Origin: Roseovarius tolerans
Lineage (GTDB): Bacteria; Pseudomonadota; Alphaproteobacteria; Rhodobacterales; Rhodobacteraceae
Assembly: GCF_900109855.1 (NCBI RefSeq)
Contig: NZ_FOBO01000010.1
Coordinates: 1 to 64,000, forward strand
DNA length: 64,000 nucleotides
Direction of reading: 5' to 3'
Shown: positions 37,693-47,372 of the stretch, one piece after another
Position numbering within the stretch: the stretch's first letter is position 1
Layout of the letters: each line of letters opens with the position of its first letter
The notes under the pieces: generated by a model
The model's input: only the letters and a program-made list of their open reading frames with translations
The model's database searches: none
Told to the model about the DNA's origin: nothing
Made by a program: the position numbers and the translations under genes

Positions 37693-38067
37693 GTGATTGA
37701 TACAGAAGAGTTTCAGGCGAAAGTTGTGCGACTGCAAACCGCACTATCGGACAGGATGCGCCTGCGCGGTGCGACGCTCGAGCGACAGTTGCGCCGCGCC
37801 GGACGGCGTCTGCCCCGCCGTCAACGCCGCGCCGGTCAAATTATCCTCGGCGCACAAGACTGGATGGCCCATCCCAAACTTGCCCGGGTTCTGGATATGT
37901 CGGGCGTGAACAATGCCTTCACCGATCTGCATCGCTATCTCGACACGCTGGACCCGCGCGAGGCGCGCAAGACCGCAGTCTTGCGTCTCTTGGGTGGCAT
38001 CGTGCTGAACCTGATGGTCTTGGGCGGGTTGGTCTATGCCCTCATCCGCTGGCAGGGCGCAGGCTAG
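37693..38067 (+). CDS. hypothetical protein with C-terminal membrane anchor
   Basis: A 124-residue protein starting with GTG 37693. The first two-thirds are basic and helical (RMRLRGATLERQLRRAGRR), followed by one hydrophobic segment at about 98-117. The layout suggests a tail-anchored or regulatory membrane protein. I do not recognise a named family. It converges on glyA with a strong terminator between them. Confidence 0.65.
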   Translation: MIDTEEFQAKVVRLQTALSDRMRLRGATLERQLRRAGRRLPRRQRRAGQIILGAQDWMAHPKLARVLDMSGVNNAFTDLHRYLDTLDPREARKTAVLRLLGGIVLNLMVLGGLVYALIRWQGAG

Positions 38068-38098
38068 GAAACCTACAATTCAACGTTGAGATAAAGAG

Positions 38099-38132
38099 AA
38101 CCCCGCGCAGCACAGAGGCAGCGCGGGGTTTT
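38099..38132. terminator. bidirectional intrinsic terminator
   Basis: AACCCCGCGC (38099-38108) pairs perfectly with GCGCGGGGTT (38121-38130) around a 12-base loop, followed by further T on the plus strand and preceded by A-rich bases that give T on the minus strand. It sits between the convergent gene ending at 38067 and glyA ending at 38150. Confidence 0.85.
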
Positions 38133-38149
38133 ATCATCTATGATCCGGT

Positions 38150-39457
38150 TCAGAGGTTCGGATAAAGCGGGAAGCGCGCGCAGAGCACCTCGACCTCGGC
38201 CTTCACCTTGGACTCTACCGCGGCGTTGCCCTCTTCGCCATTCGCCGCCAGACCATCGACCACCTCGATGATCCAGTCCGCGATCTGGCGGAACTCCGCC
38301 TCGCCGAAACCACGCGTCGTGCCCGCCGGGCTGCCAAGCCGTATCCCACTGGTCACAGTGGGCTTTTCCGGGTCAAACGGCACGCCGTTCTTGTTGCAGG
38401 TGATGTGCGCGCGGCCCAGTGCCTTATCGACGATATTTCCGGTGACGCCCTTGGGCCGCAGATCGACCAGAACGACATGGGTATCGGTGCCGTGGGTCAC
38501 CGTATCCAGCCCGCCCTTTATCAGTTGATCCGACAGCGCCTGCGCATTTTTAACAACCTGTTGGATATACGTCTTGAATTCGGGGCGCAGCGCCTCTCCA
38601 AACGCCACGGCCTTGGCCGCGATCACGTGCATCAGCGGCCCGCCCTGGATGCCGGGAAAGATCGCCGAGTTGAATTTCTTGGCCAGCGCCTCGTCATTCG
38701 TCAGGATCATGCCGCCGCGCGGCCCGCGCAGCGTCTTGTGCGTCGTGGTGGTCGCCACATGCGCATGCGGGAACGGGCTGGGATGCTCGCCCGCGGCCAC
38801 GAGACCGGCGAAATGCGCCATGTCCACATGCAGGTAAGCCCCGACCGAGTCAGCGATTTCCCGCATCTTGGCAAAGTCGATCTGGCGCGGGATGGCCGAG
38901 CCACCGGCGATAATCAGCTTGGGCTGATGCTCGGTGGCGAGTGACTGCACCTGATCATAGTCGATCAGGTTATCCTGGCGGCGCACGCCGTATTGCACCG
39001 CGTTGAACCACTTGCCTGACTGGTTCGGCGCCGCCCCATGGGTCAAGTGCCCACCGGCATCAAGGCTCATGCCCAGAATGGTATCGCCGGGTTTCAGCAA
39101 GGCCGTGAACACGCCCTGATTGGCCTGACTGCCCGAATTGGGCTGCACGTTGGCGAAACCGCAGCCAAACAGTTCACAGGCCCGCTCGATGGCGAGGTTT
39201 TCTGCGATATCGACATATTGACAGCCACCGTAGTAGCGCCGACCCGGGTATCCTTCGGCGTATTTGTTGGTCATCACGCTGCCCTGCGCCTCCATCACGG
39301 CGGCAGAGACGATGTTCTCGGAGGCGATCAGCTCGATCTCGTCGCGCTGACGACCCAGCTCCTGTCGGATCGCCCCGAAAAGATCGGGATCGCGAGAGGC
39401 GAGAGATTCAGTGAAAAAGCCTTTATCCGCTACAGGCTGATTTCCGTCATGGGGCAT
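38150..39457 (-). CDS. glyA: serine hydroxymethyltransferase
   Basis: A 435-residue PLP enzyme that interconverts serine and glycine with tetrahydrofolate. The PLP lysine is K241 in [21 protein letters not shown] and [14 protein letters not shown] are the diagnostic N-terminal blocks. Length is normal. The gene is divergent from nadK across a 170-base gap. It supplies serine/glycine balance and one-carbon units; serine is also the substrate of the Spt-like enzyme. Confidence 0.97.
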   Translation of the reverse strand: MPHDGNQPVADKGFFTESLASRDPDLFGAIRQELGRQRDEIELIASENIVSAAVMEAQGSVMTNKYAEGYPGRRYYGGCQYVDIAENLAIERACELFGCGFANVQPNSGSQANQGVFTALLKPGDTILGMSLDAGGHLTHGAAPNQSGKWFNAVQYGVRRQDNLIDYDQVQSLATEHQPKLIIAGGSAIPRQIDFAKMREIADSVGAYLHVDMAHFAGLVAAGEHPSPFPHAHVATTTTHKTLRGPRGGMILTNDEALAKKFNSAIFPGIQGGPLMHVIAAKAVAFGEALRPEFKTYIQQVVKNAQALSDQLIKGGLDTVTHGTDTHVVLVDLRPKGVTGNIVDKALGRAHITCNKNGVPFDPEKPTVTSGIRLGSPAGTTRGFGEAEFRQIADWIIEVVDGLAANGEEGNAAVESKVKAEVEVLCARFPLYPNL

Positions 39458-39627
39458 GTGAACAACTCCGGCAGAGGGTGAATTTTCGATTTCCTAAAGG
39501 AAACTCGTCCGTTTTGAAAGAATGTAAAGCGACGAATTCAATTGCAGGACCGGCACGGCTGGTCTTGGTGCGGGAATTGTGGTTCGATCCACGCCAATGC
39601 ATCGCCTTTGGGAAACAGGACTTTGGC

Positions 39628-40389
39628 ATGAGCCGCAAGATCGCTTTTGTCGCCAGCGACATGCCCGTCGCACAAACCGCCCGCGCGGCGCTTGTTGCAC
39701 GCTTTGGGCATGTGCCTGAAGAGAACGCAGATGTCATCGTGGCGCTTGGCGGCGACGGGTTCATGCTGCACACATTGCACCGCACCCAGGGCCTCGGCGC
39801 ACCGGTTTACGGCATGAACCGCGGCACCGTCGGCTTTCTGATGAATGAATACAGCGAAACCGACCTGATGGAGCGGCTTACGGCTGCAGAAGAAGAGGTC
39901 ATCAACCCTCTGAGCATGACGGCGGAATCCCCCGACGGCACGATCCACGAGGCGCTGGCGATCAATGAGGTGTCGCTGTTGCGCGCAGGCCCGCAGGCGG
40001 CCAAGCTGCGGATCAGCATCGACGGGCGTCTAAGGCTGGAAGAGCTGGTCTGCGACGGCGCGCTCGTCGCCACACCGGCTGGATCGACAGCCTATAACAA
40101 CAGCGCCCACGGTCCGATCCTGCCAATCGGTTCGGACGTGCTTGCGCTGACGGCGGTGGCGGCCTTTCGTCCGCGTCGCTGGCGCGGGGCGCTCTTGCCG
40201 AAAACCGCGCAGGTACGGTTCGATGTGATCGACCCCGAAAAGCGCCCGGTCATGGCCGATGCCGACAGCCGATGGGTCGAAAATGTGCTTTGGGTGGAAA
40301 TCCGCTCGGAAACCCGCGTCACGCATCGAATCCTGTTCGATCCGGGCCATGGTCTGGAGGAAAGGCTGCTGCGCGAGCAATTCACCTGA
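39628..40389 (+). CDS. nadK: NAD kinase
   Basis: A 253-residue ATP-NAD kinase. GGDG lies at 41-44 with the catalytic aspartate, and [22 protein letters not shown] is the NAD-binding block. I chose ATG 39628 (MSRKIAF); the frame is open to 39478 but the extension is not conserved in character. It makes NADP in the cytoplasm. Confidence 0.95.
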   Translation: MSRKIAFVASDMPVAQTARAALVARFGHVPEENADVIVALGGDGFMLHTLHRTQGLGAPVYGMNRGTVGFLMNEYSETDLMERLTAAEEEVINPLSMTAESPDGTIHEALAINEVSLLRAGPQAAKLRISIDGRLRLEELVCDGALVATPAGSTAYNNSAHGPILPIGSDVLALTAVAAFRPRRWRGALLPKTAQVRFDVIDPEKRPVMADADSRWVENVLWVEIRSETRVTHRILFDPGHGLEERLLREQFT

Positions 40390-40394
40390 CGCCG

Positions 40395-40410
40395 GCACGG
40401 TCCGCCGTGC
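40395..40410. terminator. small hairpin between nadK and the CIA30-like gene
   Basis: GCACGG (40395-40400) pairs with CCGTGC (40405-40410) around TCCG in the 30-base gap between two convergent genes. No T-tract is present. Confidence 0.3.
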
Positions 40411-40419
40411 ACACGCCGC

Positions 40420-40971
40420 TCAATACAGCCCAACCCACCGAAACGACAAATCCGCCACGTGATCCCGTCCATAGGCCACTGCCGCAAGGCTGGTGACGCT
40501 CGTGGGGTCAGGCGTATCGCGCAAGAGCGCACCCGAGGCGACAAAGGCTGTGAAGGGAATGCGAACGTCCTGCCAGTCGGACGTCGTCTCGAAACCGGCC
40601 TGATAGTATTGCCACGGCAATAGCGTGCCGCGTGTACGCAAATGCACGAAATATCGCCCGCCCGTGCCCTTGGCCCGCAGCACAACGCCCCGTGCCTCCT
40701 GCGGAATCGGTGCGTCAAGCTTGACCCGCGCCTGCAAAAAGCCACCGCGATTGGCGGTGCTGACTGTGCCGGTCAAATGCAGATACGGCACGTCGCCCTC
40801 CCGTTCGACCCGCGCCTCGCCTTCGGACACACCGCCCATCACCTGATCACTGATGAAACGGTATTCGCCAAGCGGCGGCGGAGCATAGCCGCTCACGTCT
40901 GGGCCGGCATGGGGTGTTTCGGGCATGGCACAGACCAGACAGGCAAGAAGGGTCATGAAAACAAGGCGCAT
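40420..40971 (-). CDS. CIA30-family secreted protein
   Basis: A 183-residue protein of the complex I intermediate-associated protein 30 domain family, a beta-sandwich (FISDQVMGGVSEGEARV, then GTVSTANRGGFLQARVKL and WQYYQAGFETTSDWQDVRIPF). ATG 40971 follows AGGAGATTGCCG and begins a signal peptide (MRLVFMTLLACLVCAMPETPHA). The human homologue is a complex I assembly factor; bacterial members are mostly periplasmic and of unknown role. Confidence 0.8.
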   Translation of the reverse strand: MRLVFMTLLACLVCAMPETPHAGPDVSGYAPPPLGEYRFISDQVMGGVSEGEARVEREGDVPYLHLTGTVSTANRGGFLQARVKLDAPIPQEARGVVLRAKGTGGRYFVHLRTRGTLLPWQYYQAGFETTSDWQDVRIPFTAFVASGALLRDTPDPTSVTSLAAVAYGRDHVADLSFRWVGLY

Positions 40972-41133
40972 CGGCAATCTCCTGAAGCATAGATAAACTA
41001 TTGCACCGCGGCGAAAAGACCCTGTGTTATCCAATATCAACCCCGCGTTATTGCCTGTCCGCGCGCGCCACCACAATCTGGCCTCACCTGCCACGTGCAG
41101 GTCTGTGACGCCAGGATAAAGAGGAGCGCGGTC

Positions 41134-41301
41134 ATGCGGGTCAAGAACACCGTCAGGTTACTCCTTCTGGGAGGTCTTATGATCATGGGGAGTGTTGCGT
41201 ATCAGGAGCGGGACACGCCGGGTCAAAGCGATCCAGCCGCGCTGACCAGCCTCGTTCCAAGCCCCGTTGAAGTATCGGTTCTGAGCGCGCGTTCATCCTA
41301 G
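41134..41301 (+). CDS. short secreted or membrane-anchored peptide, unknown
   Basis: A 55-residue frame with a hydrophobic N-terminus (VRLLLLGGLMIMGSVAY) and a Pro/Ser-rich tail. GAGGAG lies just upstream of ATG 41134, so translation is likely. No family recognised. Two hairpins follow the stop. Confidence 0.55.
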   Translation: MRVKNTVRLLLLGGLMIMGSVAYQERDTPGQSDPAALTSLVPSPVEVSVLSARSS

Positions 41302-41322
41302 GCGAGTACCGGTCCTCCTCCT

Positions 41323-41371
41323 GCCCGGCTTGCCGGGCTTTGGCCCCCGCGCGGACACCCCGCGCGGGGTA
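41323..41371 (+). terminator. tandem hairpins, likely terminator
   Basis: GCCCGG-CTTG-CCGGGC (41323-41338) is followed by TTT, and a second 10-bp stem, CCCCGCGCGG/CCGCGCGGGG (41345-41354 with 41360-41369), follows at once. They lie 20-70 bases after the small peptide gene. Confidence 0.6.
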
Positions 41372-41492
41372 TTCCGTAGCGACCGGGCCAGCGCGGCGTT
41401 TAATATGATCCAGTAAAAGCGTGATCAGCGCATATCCGCCCCACGTCTGCTCAGGGGTTTAAAGACCTGCGTGCCTGCTTACGTGACGGGAC

Positions 41493-42170
41493 ATGAAGCA
41501 GAGTTACACAGAATTCGTTACTCTTCTGCAAAGCCCGTGGTTTCTGGCAGCGTGGGCCGTACTGATGGTGCCCAGCCTCGCCATCGTGATCAGAGACTTG
41601 AGGATGCGCAATGCGCATCTCATGCCATTGATGAAATGGGTCTGGGCGCTCACGGTCTTTTATTCCGGGCCTCTGGGCCTCGCGGTCTACTGGTGGTCGG
41701 GTCGCAAGGAGATCGCCGCCGATGGCCAATGGCGCCGCGCGGCGCGGTCGGTGGCGCATTGCTATTCCGGCTGCGGGTTGGGTGAGATCGTGGGTCTCAC
41801 GCTGGCGGTCGGTGTACTGGCGGCACCAACCGTGGCGACCGCGCTCATCACCTTTGCCTTTGCCTACGCGGCGGGTTTCGCGCTGACCGTTGGCCCGCTC
41901 ATGCAGGAGGGCACGAGTTTTGGTCAGGCGGCGCGTGATGCGGTCTATTCGGAAACCCCGAGCATCACCATCATGGAGATCGTGGCCATCGGCGTAGACC
42001 TGACGCTCGCAGGCAGTGCAGGGCCAGGTCAGGTTCTGTTCTGGTCCTCGATGATCGTCTCGCTGAGTTGCGGGCTGATCGCCGCCTACCCGGTCAACGT
42101 CATCCTGATCCGCCTCGGCGTCAAGGCAGGCATGATGGACCCACGCAACACAGATCACGCCCACGGCTAG
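41493..42170 (+). CDS. DUF4396 membrane protein
   Basis: A 225-residue membrane protein with about five or six hydrophobic segments. The motif HCYSGCGLGEIVG (about 88-100) carries a His-Cys...Cys...Glu cluster that may bind a metal, and is the diagnostic feature of DUF4396. Similar domains are found near copper and redox genes, but no role is proven. It is followed after 45 bases by a DJ-1/PfpI-like gene in the same direction. Confidence 0.75.
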   Translation: MKQSYTEFVTLLQSPWFLAAWAVLMVPSLAIVIRDLRMRNAHLMPLMKWVWALTVFYSGPLGLAVYWWSGRKEIAADGQWRRAARSVAHCYSGCGLGEIVGLTLAVGVLAAPTVATALITFAFAYAAGFALTVGPLMQEGTSFGQAARDAVYSETPSITIMEIVAIGVDLTLAGSAGPGQVLFWSSMIVSLSCGLIAAYPVNVILIRLGVKAGMMDPRNTDHAHG

Positions 42171-42215
42171 TCCCGGGCGTCACACAACCAACCGAACCGA
42201 AAAGGAGTGTTCAAG

Positions 42216-42923
42216 ATGACACGCATACTGATGATCCTCACATCCTGCGACCGAATGGGAGAGGACGGCGCGCCGACCGGCTTTTACTGGGAGGAGATGG
42301 CCGTGCCATATTGGGCGTTCCGCGATGCGGGCTATAAGGTCGATCTGGCCAGTCCGCTTGGCGGTCAGCCCCCGGCCGATCCTTCATCCAACGAGGACCC
42401 GAGCGCACGCGCCGAAGCCGTGACACGGTTCATGCAGGACAAACAGGCCATGCAGGCCCTGAACGCTACCGCCGCCGTGAGCAAGGTTGATGCGTCACAT
42501 TATGACGCGGTGTTCCTGCCCGGCGGGCATGGCACCATGTGGGATCTGCGCCAGACCCCTGCGGTGGCCAAGGCGGTTGCAACAGTGCATGAAAACGGCG
42601 GCGTTGTGGGTGCGGTGTGCCACGGTCCGGCCGGGTTGATCGAGGCCAAGCGCAGCGATGGCACACCGCTGATCAAGGGGCGGCGCGTCAACGGCTTCAC
42701 CAATTCCGAAGAGCGTGCCGCGGGCCTCGCAGATGTCGTGCCATACCTGCTCGAGGATGCGCTGCGCGAACAAGGCGCGGAGTTCGAATCCGGTGTCGAG
42801 GATTTCTGCGGCTTCGCGGTGCGCGACGACCGGATCGTGACCGGTCAGAACCCCGATTCCTCTGCCGGGGTGGCCGAGCACATGCTTTCAGCCCTGCGCG
42901 ACATGGATCGCGCGGCGGCTTGA
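42216..42923 (+). CDS. DJ-1/PfpI family protein (Hsp31-like glyoxalase/chaperone)
   Basis: A 235-residue class I glutamine-amidotransferase-like protein. The nucleophile is C135 in GAVCHGPAGLI with H136 next to it, and E26/E27 near the N-terminus complete the pocket. Length and the inserted segment between residues 45 and 90 match the Hsp31-like subgroup, which has glutathione-independent glyoxalase and holding activity. AAAGGAG precedes ATG 42216. It probably forms a unit with the DUF4396 gene. Confidence 0.85.
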   Translation: MTRILMILTSCDRMGEDGAPTGFYWEEMAVPYWAFRDAGYKVDLASPLGGQPPADPSSNEDPSARAEAVTRFMQDKQAMQALNATAAVSKVDASHYDAVFLPGGHGTMWDLRQTPAVAKAVATVHENGGVVGAVCHGPAGLIEAKRSDGTPLIKGRRVNGFTNSEERAAGLADVVPYLLEDALREQGAEFESGVEDFCGFAVRDDRIVTGQNPDSSAGVAEHMLSALRDMDRAAA

Positions 42924-42933
42924 CGTCACAAGG

Positions 42934-42963
42934 CGCGCGCCGGGGCTGTTCCGGCGCGCGTTC
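42934..42963. terminator. bidirectional hairpin between the DJ-1-like gene and prpE
   Basis: CGCGCGCCGG (42934-42943) pairs perfectly with CCGGCGCGCG (42951-42960) around a 7-base loop; TT follows on the plus strand. It separates the convergent genes ending at 42923 and 42966. Confidence 0.7.
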
Positions 42964-42965
42964 GC

Positions 42966-44855
42966 TTATTTCGCCAATCCGATGCCCTGCAGAGCCTCTT
43001 TGACCTCATCCAGAATGGCCGGATCGTCGATAGTCGCGGGCATCTTGTAATCCTGACTGTCGGCGATCTTGACCATGATCGCGCGCAAAATCTTGCCCGA
43101 GCGCGTCTTGGGCAGACGGTCCACCACCACGGCCAGCTTGAACGCGGCCACGGGCCCGATCTGATCCCGCACCAGCTTGACGCATTCGGCAGTCACCTCG
43201 GCATGCGGGCGGTTCACGCCCTTGGTAAGACAGACAAAGCCGACCGGAGCCTGCCCCTTGAGCGTGTCGCTGACCCCGATCACAGCGCATTCGGCCACGT
43301 CCGGGTGCGAGGCCAGAACCTCCTCCATCGCGCCGGTGCTGAGCCGGTGACCTGCGACGTTGATCACATCATCGGTCCGCGCCATGATCCACAGATAGCC
43401 GTCCTCGTCCTTCATCCCCGCGTCGCCGGTTTCGTAGTAGCCGGGAAAGGTGGTGAGATAGGATTTTCGGTAGCGGTCTTCGGCGTTCCACAGGGTCGGC
43501 AGCGTTCCCGGGGGCAGCGGCAGCTTGACCGCGATGGCCCCGAGCGTGCCCGCCGGCACCTCGTGTCCGCCCTCGTCGAGGATCTGCACGTCGTAGCCGG
43601 GCATCGCCACGGTGGGTGAACCGACCTTGACCGACAGCGCCTCGACGCCTGCAGGGTTACCGGCGATGGTCCAGCCGGTTTCCGTCTGCCACCAGTGGTC
43701 ATAGACCGGCACGCCCATCTTGTCGGCGGCCCAGTTGATCGTATCGGGATCGGCGCGTTCCCCCGCCAAATAGAGCGCGCGCAGACAGGAGATGTCGTAG
43801 TTCTGCAGTTCCCTGGCCTCCGGGTCGTCACGCTTGATCGCGCGCAGCGCCGTGGGGGCGGTGAAGAAACTCTTTACCTTATGCTCGGAAATGACCCGCC
43901 AGAACGTGCCCGCGTCGGGCGTGCCGACGGGCTTGCCCTCGAACACGATCGTGGTGTTGCCGTGGATGAGCGGCCCGTAGCAGATATAACTGTGTCCCAC
44001 GACCCAACCCACGTCCGACGCGGCCCAGAACACCTCGCCCGGATCGACATTATAGATGTTCTTCATCGTCCAGTTGAGCGCCACCAGATGCCCGCCGGTG
44101 GGCCGCACCACGCCCTTGGGCGCGCCAGTGGTGCCAGAGGTGTAGAGGATATAGGCCGGGTGGTTGCCCTCGACCGGCACACACTCGGCGGGCTCCACCC
44201 CGTACTGAAAGGCGTGCCAGTCATAATCGCGGCCCTCGATGAGCTTGGCCACCTCTTCCTCGCGCTGGAAGATCACGCAGAAATCGGGCTTGTGGGCGGC
44301 CTGCTCGATGGCACCGTCCAGCAGCGGCTTGTAATGCACGACGCGCCCCGGCTCGATTCCGCAGGAGGCGGCGATGATCGCCTTGGGGGTGCAATCGTCG
44401 ATCCGCACCGCCAACTCGTGCGCGGCGAACCCACCGAAGACCACAGAATGCACCGCGCCGATCCGCGCGCAGGCCAGCATCGCCTCGAGCGCCTCGGGCA
44501 CCATCGGCATATAGATGATGACGCGGTCGCCCTTTTCCACGCCCTTCGCGCGCAGCGCCCCCGCCAAACGGGCCACCCGGCTGCGCAGCTGCGCATAGCT
44601 GATCCGATGCTTGGTGCCGGTGACAGGGCTGTCGTGGATGATCGCCGCCTGCGCACCGTGCCCGGCCTCGACATGCCGATCGACCGCGTTCCAGCAGGTA
44701 TTCACCAGCCCGTCGCTGAACCATTCGTAAATCGGGGCGTTGTCGTCAAACAGGGCCTTGGAGGGTTTTTGAACCCAGTCGATCTTGTCCGCCTCGTCCA
44801 GCCAGAAGCCCTCGGGGTCCGCTATAGAGCGGTCATAAACCTCGTTGTATCCCAT
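42966..44855 (-). CDS. prpE: propionyl-CoA synthetase
   Basis: A 629-residue acyl-CoA synthetase of the ACS/PrpE group that activates propionate (or acetate) with ATP and CoA. The ATP motif is YTSGTTGAPKGVVRP, HWWQTETGW lies in the middle, and the C-terminal lysine that is acetylated for control is in KTRSGKILR. The N-terminus MGYNEVYDRSIADPEGFW is PrpE-like rather than Acs-like. ATG 44855 follows GGAGGAGG. The TGCAAA-rich region upstream suggests control by a short-chain acyl-CoA regulator. Confidence 0.9.
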   Translation of the reverse strand: MGYNEVYDRSIADPEGFWLDEADKIDWVQKPSKALFDDNAPIYEWFSDGLVNTCWNAVDRHVEAGHGAQAAIIHDSPVTGTKHRISYAQLRSRVARLAGALRAKGVEKGDRVIIYMPMVPEALEAMLACARIGAVHSVVFGGFAAHELAVRIDDCTPKAIIAASCGIEPGRVVHYKPLLDGAIEQAAHKPDFCVIFQREEEVAKLIEGRDYDWHAFQYGVEPAECVPVEGNHPAYILYTSGTTGAPKGVVRPTGGHLVALNWTMKNIYNVDPGEVFWAASDVGWVVGHSYICYGPLIHGNTTIVFEGKPVGTPDAGTFWRVISEHKVKSFFTAPTALRAIKRDDPEARELQNYDISCLRALYLAGERADPDTINWAADKMGVPVYDHWWQTETGWTIAGNPAGVEALSVKVGSPTVAMPGYDVQILDEGGHEVPAGTLGAIAVKLPLPPGTLPTLWNAEDRYRKSYLTTFPGYYETGDAGMKDEDGYLWIMARTDDVINVAGHRLSTGAMEEVLASHPDVAECAVIGVSDTLKGQAPVGFVCLTKGVNRPHAEVTAECVKLVRDQIGPVAAFKLAVVVDRLPKTRSGKILRAIMVKIADSQDYKMPATIDDPAILDEVKEALQGIGLAK

Positions 44856-44948
44856 CGTATCCTCCTCCGATCCGTTGCACATGTGTTACGGATCACCCTG
44901 CCATCGGGCAAGCGTCATGGATGACCTCGGGACACAAGGCCGCAGAAA

Positions 44949-45060
44949 TTTTGCAGAAATCAGGGTTTAGGGTCTGCAAATTTTTGCAAATCTCAAGCTT
45001 TTATGCGCACAGCTCAAACACTGAGACGGATTTGCAAATGTGCAAATATTTTACTGCAAA
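44949..45060 (-). promoter_or_regulatory. array of TTTGCAAA-like operator half-sites upstream of prpE
   Basis: This gap holds palindromic TTTGCAAA at 44983-44990 and 45031-45038, and one-or-two-mismatch copies at 44973-44980 (TCTGCAAA), 45039-45046 (TGTGCAAA) and 45053-45060 (ACTGCAAA), plus TTTTGCAGAAA at 44949. TTTGCAAA repeats are the reported target of the short-chain acyl-CoA regulator PccR (ScfR family) in Rhodobacter sphaeroides. Both flanking genes run leftward, so the array most likely controls prpE. Confidence 0.7.
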
Positions 45061-45069
45061 TCTGCGATT

Positions 45070-47349
45070 CTATCCGTAGTGCGCCACCGGAGTGCCCGCG
45101 ATGGCCGCCATGTTCAGCAACCCCCGCGCTGTGATCGACGGCGTCACGATATGCGCGCGGTTGCCCATCCCCATCAGGATCGGCCCGACCTCCAGCCCTC
45201 CCGCCTTCATCTTTAGGATGTTGCGCACCCCAGAGGCGGCGTCGGAATTGGCGAAGATCAGCACATTCGCCGCCCCCTCCATCCGGTTGCCGGGCAAAAG
45301 CCGCTCGCGCAACTCGGGGTCAAGGGCCGCGTCGATATTCATCTCGCCCTCATAGCTGAAATCACGCGGCGCCTCGTCAAGCAGGGCCAAGGCCGCGCGC
45401 AGGCGCTTGCCGCCTTCATCCTGCTGATTGCCGAATTGCGATTGCGAGCAGAACGCGACCTTGGGCGCGATCCCGAAGCGGCGGACATGGCGGGCTGCCC
45501 CGATCGCCGTTTCGGCCAGATCGGCCGGCTCGGGGCGCACTCGAACATGCGTATCAGCGATAAAGAGCGGCCCATCCTCGAGAATGACCAGGCTCAACGC
45601 ACCATGCGGATGATGCATCTCGCTGCCCAGCACCTGATTGACGTAATTCATGTGCCAGCGGAATTCCCCGAACGTGCCGCAGATCAGGCAATCGGCCTCG
45701 TCGCGCTGCACCATGACCGCGCCGATGGCGGTTGTATTGGTGCGCATGATCGCGCGAGCCAGGTCGGGGGTGACACCGCGCCGTGCCATGACGCGGTGAT
45801 AGGTTTCCCAGTAATCGCGATAGCGCGGGTCGTTTTCCGGGTTCACGATGTTGAAATCCCGCTCCGGGCGGATCGAGAGCCCCGCACGCTCACAGCGCCG
45901 GGCGATAACGTCGGGGCGACCGATCAGGATCGGTTGCTCGGTGGTTTCCTCGAGGATCGCCTGAGCGGCACGCAACACGCGCTCATCCTCGCCCTCGGCA
46001 AAGACGATGCGCCGGGCGGCGGTGCGGGCCGCCTCGAAGACCGGGCGCATGAGCAGCGCCGACTTGAACACGCTGGCATCCAGATCGGCCTTGTATTGCT
46101 CCAGATCGGCAATCGGGCGCGCGGCCACACCCGTCTCCATCGCGGCGCCGGCCACGGCAGAGGACACAATGCCCGACAGGCGCGGGTCGAACGGCTTGGG
46201 AATGAGGTAATCAGCCCCGAATGTCATCTGCTCGCCGCGATAGGCCGCGGCCGCCTCGGCGCTAGTTGAGGCGCGGGCCAGTTCGGCGATTCCCTGCACG
46301 CAGGCGACCTGCATCGCGTCGTTGATCTCGGTCGCACCCACGTCGAGCGCGCCGCGAAAGATGAACGGGAAACACAGCACGTTGTTAACCTGATTGGGAA
46401 AATCCGACCGGCCCGTGGCGATGATCGCATCCGGGACGGCCGCGCGCGCGGCATCCGGCATGATCTCGGGGTTGGGGTTGGCGAGGGCAAAGACCACCGG
46501 GCGCTTGGCCATACTGCGCACCATGTCAGGTGTCACGACATTCGGACCCGACAGCCCGAGGAACAGATCCGCCCCCGCGATCACCTCATCGAGGCTGCGC
46601 AGGTCGCTTTTCTGCGCGAATGCAGCCTTTTCAGGGTTCATGTCCTCGGCGCGGCCCTCGTAGACCAGCCCATGAATATCGCAGAGCCAGATATTCTCGC
46701 GCTTGACCCCGAGCTTGAGCAGCATGTTGAGACAGGCGATCCCCGCCGCACCGCCGCCCGCCGAGGCGATCTTGATATCCTCGAACCGCTTGCCAGCGAC
46801 ATGCAGCGCGTTGGTGGCTGCCGCCCCCACGACAATGGCCGTGCCGTGTTGGTCATCATGGAAAACCGGGATATCCATCCGCTCGCGGCAAATTCGTTCA
46901 ACGATGAAACAATCCGGGGCCTTGATGTCTTCGAGGTTGATCGCACCGAATGTGGGTCCGAGCGCGCAGACGATCTCGGCCAGCTTTTCGGGGTCGGTTT
47001 CGTCCAGCTCGATATCGAAGCAGTCGATATTGGCAAATTTCTTGAAGAGCACGGCCTTGCCCTCCATCACAGGCTTGGAGGCGAGTGCGCCTATGTTTCC
47101 AAGCCCCAGAACCGCGCTGCCATTGGTGACGACCCCCACCAGATTGCCGCGTGCGGTGTAGCGGCTGGCAGTTTTGGGGTCTGTCTTGATCTCGAGACAG
47201 GCCTCGGCGACGCCCGGAGAATAGGCGCGCGCGAGGTCGCGGCCATTGGCCATCGGCTTGGTGGCGCGGATCTCCAGCTTTCCGGGCTTGGGGAATTCAT
47301 GGTAGTCGAGCGCCGCCTGACGCGGGGCATCGTTCTGGTTGTCGGTCAT
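45070..47349 (-). CDS. maeB: NADP-malic enzyme with phosphotransacetylase-like domain
   Basis: A 759-residue MaeB-type malic enzyme. Residues 1 to about 420 are the malic enzyme (GLGNIGALASKPVMEGKAVLFK, then VFHDDQHGTAI) converting malate to pyruvate and CO2; the C-terminal third (from about FAEGEDERVLRAAQ) is a phosphate-acetyltransferase-like domain that is regulatory in characterised homologues. I chose ATG 47349, preceded by GGAGGG; a GTG at 47355 is in frame. A palindrome sits 24 bases upstream of the start. Confidence 0.93.
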   Translation of the reverse strand: MTDNQNDAPRQAALDYHEFPKPGKLEIRATKPMANGRDLARAYSPGVAEACLEIKTDPKTASRYTARGNLVGVVTNGSAVLGLGNIGALASKPVMEGKAVLFKKFANIDCFDIELDETDPEKLAEIVCALGPTFGAINLEDIKAPDCFIVERICRERMDIPVFHDDQHGTAIVVGAAATNALHVAGKRFEDIKIASAGGGAAGIACLNMLLKLGVKRENIWLCDIHGLVYEGRAEDMNPEKAAFAQKSDLRSLDEVIAGADLFLGLSGPNVVTPDMVRSMAKRPVVFALANPNPEIMPDAARAAVPDAIIATGRSDFPNQVNNVLCFPFIFRGALDVGATEINDAMQVACVQGIAELARASTSAEAAAAYRGEQMTFGADYLIPKPFDPRLSGIVSSAVAGAAMETGVAARPIADLEQYKADLDASVFKSALLMRPVFEAARTAARRIVFAEGEDERVLRAAQAILEETTEQPILIGRPDVIARRCERAGLSIRPERDFNIVNPENDPRYRDYWETYHRVMARRGVTPDLARAIMRTNTTAIGAVMVQRDEADCLICGTFGEFRWHMNYVNQVLGSEMHHPHGALSLVILEDGPLFIADTHVRVRPEPADLAETAIGAARHVRRFGIAPKVAFCSQSQFGNQQDEGGKRLRAALALLDEAPRDFSYEGEMNIDAALDPELRERLLPGNRMEGAANVLIFANSDAASGVRNILKMKAGGLEVGPILMGMGNRAHIVTPSITARGLLNMAAIAGTPVAHYG

Positions 47350-47372
47350 GGCCACCCTCCCTGCCGCGAATG

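Noticed and set aside
43695..44924. A 409-codon open frame on the plus strand
   Set aside because: Shadow of prpE with no recognisable domain.
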